A stretch of 64,000 nucleotides of DNA from Hordeum vulgare subsp. vulgare. Its lineage: Eukaryota; Streptophyta; Magnoliopsida; Poales; Poaceae. How positions within the stretch are numbered: the stretch's first letter is position 1; each line of letters opens with the position of its first letter. The stretch is from contig NC_058519.1 in assembly GCF_904849725.1 (NCBI RefSeq), positions 576,722,669 to 576,786,668 of the forward strand, read 5' to 3'. The translations under genes and the position numbers were made by a program. Positions 56,674-64,000 of this stretch are shown here, in pieces. The notes below the pieces were generated by a model. The model did not search any database and was not told where the DNA came from. It worked only from the letters and a program-made list of their open reading frames with translations.

Positions 56674-56793
56674 GGATGCGATCATACCAGCACTAAAGCA
56701 CCGGATCCCATCAGAACTCCGAAGTTTAGCGTGCTTGGGCGAGAGTAGTACTAGGATGGGTGACCTCCTGGGAAGTCCTCGTGTTGCATTCCC
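56674..56793 (+). rRNA. 5S rRNA: 5S rRNA gene, A54T
   Basis: Box A change shared with 42976 and 45455; TAG tract after it contains TAC. Confidence 0.95.
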
Positions 56794-56917
56794 CTTTTTA
56801 AATATATTTTTGCGCCACGTGACAAGGATGACGCGGGAGCGTGATCTATATGACCTCATTTTCTTATTTTTGACGATTACTGTGTGACTTTTCCCACCGC
56901 GCTTGACACCCAACTAC

Positions 56918-56949
<32 letters not shown>

Positions 56950-56995
56950 CTAGTAGTAGGGGCAAGCATAAGGAACAAATAGATAGTTGCATGTC

Positions 56996-57115
56996 GGATG
57001 CGATCATACCAGCACTAAAGCACCGGATCCCATCAAAACTCCGAAGTTAAGCGTGCTTGGGCGAGAGTAGTACTAGGATGGGTGACCTCCTGTGAAGTCC
57101 TCGTGTTGCATTCCC
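56996..57115 (+). rRNA. 5S rRNA: 5S rRNA gene, G41A G98T
   Basis: Relatives 61598 and 61914. Confidence 0.95.
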
Positions 57116-57296
57116 CTTTTTAAATATATTTTTGCGCCACGTGACAAGGATGACGCGGGAGCGTGATCTATATGACCTCATTTTCTTATTTTTGACGATT
57201 ACTGTGTGACTTTTCCCACCGCGCTTGACACCCAACGACTAGTAGTAGTAGTAGTAGTAGGGGCAAGCATAAGGAACAAATAGATCGTTGCATGTC

Positions 57297-57416
57297 GGAT
57301 GCGATTATACCAGCACTAAAGCATCGGATCCCATCAGAACTCCGAAGTTAAGCGTGCTTGGGCGAGAGTAGTACTAGGATGGGTGACCTCCTGGGAAGTC
57401 CTCGTGTTGCATTCCC
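57297..57416 (+). rRNA. 5S rRNA: 5S rRNA gene, C10T C28T
   Basis: Leader AGATCGTTGC differs from AGATAGTTGC. Confidence 0.95.
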
Positions 57417-57540
57417 CTTTTTAAATATATTTTTGCGCCACGTGACAAGGATGACGCGGGAGCGTGATCTATATGACCTCATTTTCTTATTTTTGACGAT
57501 TACTGTGTGACTTTTCCCACCGCGCTTGACACCCAACGAC

Positions 57541-57585
<45 letters not shown>

Positions 57586-57621
57586 GGGCAAGCATAAGGA
57601 ACAAATAGATAGTTGCATGTC

Positions 57622-57738
57622 GGATGCGATCATAGCAGCACTAAAGCACCGGATCCCATCAGAACTCCGAAGTTAAGCGTGCTTGGGCGAGAGTAGTACT
57701 AGGATGGGTGACCTCCTGGGACTCCGTGTTGCATTCCC
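57622..57738 (+). rRNA. 5S rRNA: 5S rRNA gene, 3-nt deletion near 100-107, C14G
   Basis: GACTCCG family, 117 nt; spacer CGGGAACG and GATTACCGTG, also found after 60078 and 62543. Confidence 0.9.
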
Positions 57739-57925
57739 CTTTTTAAATATATTTTTGCGCCACGTGACAAGGATGACGCGGGAACGTGATCTATATGACC
57801 TCATTTTCTTATTTTTGACGATTACCGTGTGACTTTTCCCACCGCGCTTGACACCCAACGACTAGTAGTAGTAGTAGTAGTAGTAGTAGGGGCAAGCATA
57901 AGGAACAAATAGATAGTTGCATGTC

Positions 57926-58045
57926 GGATGCGATCATACCAGCACTAAAGCACCGGATCCCATCAAAACTCCGAAGTTAAGCGTGCTTGGGCGAGAGTAG
58001 TACTAGGATGGGTGACCTCCTGGGAAGTCCTCGTTTTGCATTCCC
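57926..58045 (+). rRNA. 5S rRNA: 5S rRNA gene, G41A G110T
   Basis: CGTTTTGC marker; partner of 60388. Confidence 0.95.
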
Positions 58046-58229
58046 CTTTTTAAATATATTTTTGCGCCACGTGACAAGGATGACGCGGGACCGTGATCTA
58101 TATGACCTCATTTTCTTATTTTTGACGATTACTGTGTGACTTTTCCCACCGCGCTTGACACCCAACGACTAGTAGTAGTAGTAGTAGTAGTAGGGGCAAG
58201 CATAAGGAACAAATAGATAGTTGCATGTC

Positions 58230-58349
58230 AGATGCGATCATACCAGCACTAAAGCACCGGATCCCATCAGAACTCCGAAGTTAAGCGTGCTTGGGCGAGA
58301 GTAGTACTAGGATGGGTGACCTCCTGGGAAGTCCTCGTGTTGCATTCCC
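58230..58349 (+). rRNA. 5S rRNA: 5S rRNA gene, G1A
   Basis: Partner of 60692 and 63160. Confidence 0.95.
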
Positions 58350-58527
58350 CTTTTTAAATATATTTTTGCGCCACGTGACAAGGATGACGCGGGACCGTGA
58401 TCTATATGACCTCATTTTCTTATTTTTGACGATTACTGTGTGACTTTTCCCACCGCGCTTGACACCCAACGACTAGTAGTAGTAGTAGTAGGGGCAAGCA
58501 TAAGGAACAAATAGATAGTTGCATGTC

Positions 58528-58647
58528 GGATGCGATCATAGCAGCACTAAAGCACCGGATCCCACCAGAACTCCGAAGTTAAGCGTGCTTGGGCGAGAGT
58601 AGTACTAGGATGGGTGACCTCCTGGGAAGTCCTCGTGTTGCATTCCC
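58528..58647 (+). rRNA. 5S rRNA: 5S rRNA gene, C14G T38C
   Basis: Followed by a TAG tract interrupted by TAC; partners 60987, 63458. Confidence 0.95.
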
Positions 58648-58771
58648 CTTTTTAAATATATTTTTGCGCCACGTGACAAGGATGACGCGGGAGCGTGATC
58701 TATATGACCTCATTTTCTTATTTTTGACGATTACTGTGTGACTTTTCCCACCGCGCTTGACACCCAACGAC

Positions 58772-58806
<35 letters not shown>

Positions 58807-58861
58807 CTAGTAGTAGTAGTAGTAGGGGCAAGCATAAGGAACAAATAGATAGTTGCATGTC

Positions 58862-58981
58862 GGATGCGATCATACCAGCACTAAAGCACCGGATCCCATC
58901 AGAACTCCGAAGTTAAGCGTGCTTGGGCGAGAGTAGTACTAGGATGGGTGACCTCCTGGGAAGTCCTCGTGTTGCATTCCC
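58862..58981 (+). rRNA. 5S rRNA: 5S rRNA gene, consensus
   Basis: Matches consensus; partner 61270 has G86A. Confidence 0.97.
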
Positions 58982-59162
58982 CTTTTTAAATATATTTTTG
59001 CGCCACGTGACAAGGATGACGCGGGACCGTGATCTATATGACCTCATTTTCTTATTTTTGACGATTACTGTGTGACTTTTCCCACCGCGCTTGACACCCA
59101 ACGACTAGTAGTAGTAGTAGTAGTAGGGGCAAGCATAAGGAACAAATAGATAGTTGCATGTC

Positions 59163-59282
59163 GGATGCGATCATACCAGCACTAAAGCACCGGATCCCAT
59201 CAGAACTCCGAAGTTAAGCGTGCTTGGGCGAGAGTAGTACTAGGATGGGTGACCTCCTGGGAAGTCCTCGTGTTGCATTCCC
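59163..59282 (+). rRNA. 5S rRNA: 5S rRNA gene, consensus
   Basis: Matches consensus; TAG tract starts ACTACTAG. Confidence 0.97.
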
Positions 59283-59466
59283 CTTTTTAAATATATTTTT
59301 GCGCCACGTGACAAGGATGACGCGGGAGCGTGATCTATATGACCTCATTTTCTTATTTTTGACGATTACTGTGTGACTTTTCCCACCGCGCTTGACACCC
59401 AACGACTACTAGTAGTAGTAGTAGTAGTAGGGGCAAGCATAAGGAACAAATAGATAGTTGCATGTC

Positions 59467-59586
59467 GGATGCGATCATACCAGCACTAAAGCACCGGATC
59501 ACATCAGAACTCCGAAGTTAAGCGTGCTTGGGCGAGAGTAGTACTAGGATGGGTGACCTCCTGGGAAGTCCTCGTGTTGCATTCCC
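59467..59586 (+). rRNA. 5S rRNA: 5S rRNA gene, C35A
   Basis: C35A removes the BamHI site, as at 31082. Confidence 0.96.
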
Positions 59587-59770
59587 CTTTTTAAATATAT
59601 TTTTGCGCCACGTGACAAGGATGACGCGGGACCGTGATCTATATGACCTCATTTTCTTATTTTTGACGATTACTGTGTGACTTTTCCCACCACGCTTGAC
59701 ACCCAACGACTAGTAGTAGTAGTAGTAGTAGTAGGGGCAAGCATAAGGAACAAATAGATAGTTGCATGTC

Positions 59771-59890
59771 GGATGCGATCATACCAGCACTAAAGCACCG
59801 GATCCCATCAGAACTCCGAAGTTAAGCGTGCTTGGGCGAGAGTAGTACTAGGATGGGTGACCTCCTGGGAAGTCCTCGTGTTGCATTCCC
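59771..59890 (+). rRNA. 5S rRNA: 5S rRNA gene, consensus
   Basis: Matches consensus. Confidence 0.97.
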
Positions 59891-60077
59891 CTTTTTAAAT
59901 ATATTTTTGCGCCACGTGACAAGGATGACGCGGGAGCGTGATCTATATGACCTCATTTTCTTATTTTTGACGATTACTGTGTGACTTTTCCCACCGCGCT
60001 TGACACCCAACGACTAGTAGTAGTAGTAGTAGTAGTAGTAGGGGCAAGCATAAGGAACAAATAGATAGTTGCATGTC

Positions 60078-60197
60078 GGATGCGATCATACCAGCACTAA
60101 AGCACCGGATCCCATCAGAACTCTAAAGTTAAGCGTGCTTGGGCGAGAGTAGTACTAGGATGGGTGACCTCCTGGGAAGTCCTCGTGTTGCATTCCC
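60078..60197 (+). rRNA. 5S rRNA: 5S rRNA gene, C47T G48A
   Basis: Both bases of one CpG changed. Full-length 3' end, but spacer of the 3-nt-deletion type (CGGGAACG, GATTACCGTG), suggesting exchange or conversion. Confidence 0.95.
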
Positions 60198-60387
60198 CTT
60201 TTTAAATATATTTTTGCGCCACGTGACAAGGATGACGCGGGAACGTGATCTATATGACCTCATTTTCTTATTTTTGACGATTACCGTGTAACTTTTCCCA
60301 CCGCGCTTGACACCCAACGACTACTAGTAGTAGTAGTAGTAGTAGTAGTAGGGGCAAGCATAAGGAACAAATAGATAGTTGCATGTC

Positions 60388-60507
60388 GGATGCGATCATA
60401 CCAGCACTAAAGCACCGGATCCCATCAAAACTCCGAAGTTAAGCGTGCTTGGGCGAGAGTATTACTAGGATGGGTGACCTCCTGGGAAGTCCTCGTTTTG
60501 CATTCCC
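60388..60507 (+). rRNA. 5S rRNA: 5S rRNA gene, G41A G75T G110T
   Basis: Partner of 57926 with private G75T. Confidence 0.95.
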
Positions 60508-60691
60508 CTTTTTAAATATATTTTTGCGCCACGTGACAAGGATGACGCGGGACCGTGATCTATATGACCTCATTTTCTTATTTTTGACGATTACTGTGTG
60601 ACTGTTCCCACCGCGCTTGACACCCAACGACTAGTAGTAGTAGTAGTAGTAGTAGGGGCAAGCATAAGGAACAAATAGATAGTTGCATATC

Positions 60692-60811
60692 AGATGCGAT
60701 CATACCAGCACTAAAGCACCGGATCCCATCAGAACTCCGAAGTTAAGCGTGCTTGGGCGAGAGTAGTACTAGGATGGGTGACCTCCTTGGAAGTCCTCGT
60801 GTTGCATTCCC
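60692..60811 (+). rRNA. 5S rRNA: 5S rRNA gene, G1A G97T
   Basis: Leader ATATC; partner of 58230. Confidence 0.94.
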
Positions 60812-60986
60812 CTTTTTAAATATATTTTTGCGCCACGTGACAAGGATGACGCGGGACCGTGATCTATATGACCTCATTTTCTTATTTTTGACGATTACTG
60901 TGTGACTTTTCCCACCGCGCTTGACACCCAACGACTAGTAGTAGTAGTAGGGGCAAGCATAAGGAACAAATAGATAGTTGCATGTC

Positions 60987-61106
60987 GGATGCGATCATAG
61001 CAGCACTAAAGCACCGGATCCCACCAGAACTCCGAAGTTAAGCGTGCTTGGGCGAGAGTAGTACTAGGATGGGTGACCTCCTGGGAAGTCCTCGTGTTGC
61101 ATTCCC
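60987..61106 (+). rRNA. 5S rRNA: 5S rRNA gene, C14G T38C
   Basis: Partner of 58528; its spacer carries the 48-bp deletion. Confidence 0.95.
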
Positions 61107-61182
61107 CTTTTTAAATATATTTTTGCGCCACGTGACAAGGATGACGCGGGAGCGTGATCTATCGCGCTTGACACCCAACGAC

Positions 61183-61214
<32 letters not shown>

Positions 61215-61269
61215 CTAGTAGTAGTAGTAGTAGGGGCAAGCATAAGGAACAAATAGATAGTTGCATGTC
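61107..61269 (+). other. Spacer with a 48-bp deletion
   Basis: GATCTAT joins directly to CGCGCTTGAC at 61162/61163, removing the T-rich middle of the spacer and the backup T-runs. The primary terminator and the CACGTG remain. The equivalent spacer after 58528 is full length. Confidence 0.85.
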
Positions 61270-61389
61270 GGATGCGATCATACCAGCACTAAAGCACCGG
61301 ATCCCATCAGAACTCCGAAGTTAAGCGTGCTTGGGCGAGAGTAGTACTAGGATGAGTGACCTCCTGGGAAGTCCTCGTGTTGCATTCCC
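61270..61389 (+). rRNA. 5S rRNA: 5S rRNA gene, G86A
   Basis: Box C change seen earlier only with C46T (3289 type). Confidence 0.95.
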
Positions 61390-61513
61390 CTTTTTAAATA
61401 TATTTTTGCGCCACGTGACAAGGATGACGCGGGACCGTGATCTATATGACCTCATTTTCTTATTTTTGACGATTACTGTGTGACTTTTCCCACCGCGCTT
61501 GACACCCAACGAC

Positions 61514-61561
<48 letters not shown>

Positions 61562-61597
61562 GGGCAAGCATAAGGAACAAATAGATAGTTGCATGTC

Positions 61598-61717
61598 GGA
61601 TGCGATCATACCAGCACTAAAGCACCGGATCCCATCAAAACTCCGAAGTTAAGCGTGCTTGGGCGAGAGTAGTACTAGGATGGGTGACCTCCTGTGAAGT
61701 CCTCGTGTTGCATTCCC
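61598..61717 (+). rRNA. 5S rRNA: 5S rRNA gene, G41A G98T
   Basis: First of a single-unit tandem pair with 61914; TAG tract contains TTG. Confidence 0.95.
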
Positions 61718-61913
61718 CTTTTTAAATATATTTTTGCGCCACGTGACAAGGATGACGCGGGAGCATGATCTATATGACCTCATTTTCATATTTTTGACGA
61801 TTACTGTGTGACTTTTCCCACCGCGCTTGACACCCAACGACTAGTAGTAGTAGTAGTAGTAGTTGTAGTAGTAGTAGGGGCAAGCATAAGGAACAAATAG
61901 ATAGTTGCATGTC

Positions 61914-62033
61914 GGATGCGATCATACCAGCACTAAAGCACCGGATCCCATCAAAACTCCGAAGTTAAGCGTGCTTGGGCGAGAGTAGTACTAGGATGGG
62001 TGACCTCCTGTGAAGTCCTCGTGTTGCATTCCC
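61914..62033 (+). rRNA. 5S rRNA: 5S rRNA gene, G41A G98T
   Basis: Second of the pair with 61598. Confidence 0.95.
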
Positions 62034-62214
62034 CTTTTTAAATATATTTTTGCGCCACGTGACAAGGATGACGCGGGAGCGTGATCTATATGACCTCATT
62101 TTCTTATTTTTGACGATTACTGTGTGACTTTTCCCACCGCGCTTGACACCCAACGACTAGTAGTAGTAGTAGTAGTAGGGGCAAGCATAAGGAACAAATA
62201 GATAGTTGCATGTC

Positions 62215-62334
62215 GGATGCGATTATACCAGCACTAAAGCACCGGATCCCATCAGAACTCCGAAGTAAAGCGTGCTTGGGCGAGAGTAGTACTAGGATGG
62301 GTGACCTCCTGGGAAGTCCTCGTGTTGCATTCCC
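62215..62334 (+). rRNA. 5S rRNA: 5S rRNA gene, C10T T53A
   Basis: C10T as at 57297; T53A in box A as at 23485. Confidence 0.94.
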
Positions 62335-62458
62335 CTTTTTAAATATATTTTTGCGCCACGTGACAAGGATGACGCGGGAGCGTGATCTATATGACCTCAT
62401 TTTCTTATTTTTGACGATTACTGTGTGACTTTTCCCACCGCGCTTGACACCCAACGAC

Positions 62459-62506
<48 letters not shown>

Positions 62507-62542
62507 GGGCAAGCATAAGGAACAAATAGATAGTTGCATGTC

Positions 62543-62659
62543 GGATGCGATCATAGCAGCACTAAAGCACCGGATCCCATCAGAACTCCGAAGTTAAGCG
62601 TGCTTGGGCGAGAGTAGTACTAGGATGGGTGACCTCCTGGGACTCCGTGTTGCATTCCC
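62543..62659 (+). rRNA. 5S rRNA: 5S rRNA gene, 3-nt deletion near 100-107, C14G
   Basis: GACTCCG family, 117 nt; partner of 57622. Confidence 0.9.
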
Positions 62660-62783
62660 CTTTTTAAATATATTTTTGCGCCACGTGACAAGGATGACGC
62701 GGGAACGTGATCTATATGACCTCATTTTCTTATTTTTGACGATTACCGTGTGACTTTTCCCACCGCGCTTGACACCCAACGAC

Positions 62784-62816
<33 letters not shown>

Positions 62817-62852
62817 GGGCAAGCATAAGGAACAAATAGATAGTTGCATGTC

Positions 62853-62972
62853 GGATGCGATCATACCAGCACTAAAGCACCGGATCCCATCAAAACTCCG
62901 AAGTTAAGCGTGCTTGGGCGAGAGTAGTACTAGGATGGGTGACCTCCTGGGAAGTCCTCGTGTTGCATTCCC
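62853..62972 (+). rRNA. 5S rRNA: 5S rRNA gene, G41A
   Basis: Partner of 57926 and 60388 with consensus G110; opens the third pass of repeat E. Confidence 0.96.
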
Positions 62973-63159
62973 CTTTTTAAATATATTTTTGCGCCACGTG
63001 ACAAGGATGACGCGGGACCGTGATCTATATGACCTCATTTTCTTATTTTTGACGATTACTGTGTGACTTTTCCCACCGCGCTTGACACCCAACGACTAGT
63101 AGTAGTAGTAGTAGTAGTAGTAGGGGCAAGCATAAGGAACAAATAGATAGTTGCATGTC

Positions 63160-63279
63160 AGATGCGATCATACCAGCACTAAAGCACCGGATCCCATCAG
63201 AACTCCGAAGTTAAGCGTGCTTGGGCGAGAGTAGTACTAGGATGGGTGACCTCCTGGGAAGTCCTCGTGTTGCATTCCC
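63160..63279 (+). rRNA. 5S rRNA: 5S rRNA gene, G1A
   Basis: Partner of 58230. Confidence 0.95.
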
Positions 63280-63457
63280 CTTTTTAAATATATTTTTGCG
63301 CCACGTGACAAGGATGACGCGGGACCGTGATCTATATGACCTCATTTTCTTATTTTTGACGATTACTGTGTGACTTTTCCCACCGCGCTTGACACCCAAC
63401 GACTAGTAGTAGTAGTAGTAGGGGCAAGCATAAGGAACAAATAGATAGTTGCATGTC

Positions 63458-63577
63458 GGATGCGATCATACCAGCACTAAAGCACCGGATCCCACCAGAA
63501 CTCCGAAGTTAAGCGTGCTTGGGCGAGAGTAGTACTAGGATGGGTGACCTCCTGGGAAGTCCTCGTGTTGCATTCCC
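63458..63577 (+). rRNA. 5S rRNA: 5S rRNA gene, T38C
   Basis: Partner of 58528 with consensus C14; spacer CACCGTGCTTG. Confidence 0.95.
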
Positions 63578-63785
63578 CTTTTTAAATATATTTTTGCGCC
63601 ACGTGACAAGGATGACGCGGGAGCGTGATCTATATGACCTCATTTTCTTATTTTTGACGATTACTGTGTGACTTTTCCCACCGTGCTTGACACCCAACGA
63701 CTAGTAGTAGTAGTAGTAGTAGTAGTAGTACTAGTAGTAGTAGTAGTAGGGGCAAGCATAAGGAACAAATAGATAGTTGCATGTC

Positions 63786-63905
63786 GGATGCGATCATACC
63801 AGCACTAAAGCACCGGATCCCATCAGAACTCCGAAGTTAAGCGTGCTTGGGCGAGAGTAGTACTAGGATGGGTGACCTCCTGGGAAGTCCTCGTGTTGCA
63901 TTCCC
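63786..63905 (+). rRNA. 5S rRNA: 5S rRNA gene, consensus
   Basis: Last gene of the window, matching consensus. Its spacer is cut at 64000 before the TAG tract. Confidence 0.97.
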
Positions 63906-64000
63906 CTTTTTAAATATATTTTTGCGCCACGTGACAAGGATGACGCGGGACCGTGATCTATATGACCTCATTTTCTTATTTTTGACGATTACTGTGTGAC

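Larger units (their letters stand above)
57926..60387 (+). repeat. Higher-order repeat E, copy 1 (8 units)
   Basis: Starts with G41A+G110T, then G1A, then C14G+T38C followed by a TAG tract interrupted by TAC. The trio recurs at 60388 and, without G110T, at 62853. Confidence 0.8.
60388..62852 (+). repeat. Higher-order repeat E, copy 2 (8 units)
   Basis: First four units match 57926-59162. The later units differ more: two G41A+G98T units in a row, then a T53A unit and a 3-nt deletion unit. A third pass starts at 62853 and runs off the window. Confidence 0.75.

Overview
The window is one uninterrupted head-to-tail array of plant-type 5S ribosomal RNA genes (5S rDNA), all on the + strand. It holds 204 copies whose start lies inside the window, one copy cut by the left edge (1-73), and two short 3' gene fragments (14111-14141, 16761-16791). 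No protein-coding gene, tRNA, transposon or other unique sequence is visible anywhere. No stretch longer than about 280 bases lacks a 5S sequence. The gene consensus (starts GGATGCGATC, ends TTGCATTCCC, 120 nt) is the angiosperm 5S type, so the source is a land plant, most likely a flowering plant. I cannot name the species. In all entries, gene positions are numbered 1-120 on this array consensus, and changes are written as consensus base, position, observed base.

Each unit is about 295-325 bp. It consists of the 120-nt gene, a T-run terminator directly after it, and a spacer of about 180 bp. The spacer contains a CACGTG palindrome in most units, further T-runs, a (TAG)n microsatellite of 4 to 38 triplets, and a short conserved segment ending at C(-1) of the next gene. 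The gene carries the internal RNA polymerase III promoter known for 5S genes: box A about 50-64, intermediate element about 67-72, box C about 80-97. Most unit-length variation comes from the TAG tract. The copies would supply the 5S RNA of the large ribosomal subunit; how many are transcribed cannot be read from sequence.

The array is built of nested higher-order repeats, recognised from diagnostic variants that recur in the same order. (1) 1176-6120 and 6121-11071 are two 16-unit blocks offset by 4945 bp; 1-1100 and about 12902-15850 are partial relatives. (2) About 13500-18250 holds a local duplication (offset about 2650-2957 bp) rich in broken copies. (3) 18254-41112 holds five related blocks of 9, 15, 18, 18 and 13 units. 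(4) 41420-46383 is a tandem pair of 8-unit blocks. (5) 46384-54798 is a 10-unit family in decaying copies. (6) 57926-64000 is an 8-unit family entering its third copy. Chimeric genes at 30782 and 15848 look like direct footprints of unequal crossing-over.

Most copies are intact or carry one or two substitutions. Many substitutions are transitions at the CpG sites of the gene, as expected from cytosine methylation. Clear casualties are four copies with 17-59-nt deletions, two 3' fragments, five copies with a 23-nt internal duplication, and families with 1-nt or 3-nt deletions. I see no new system; the interest lies in the array's recombination record.
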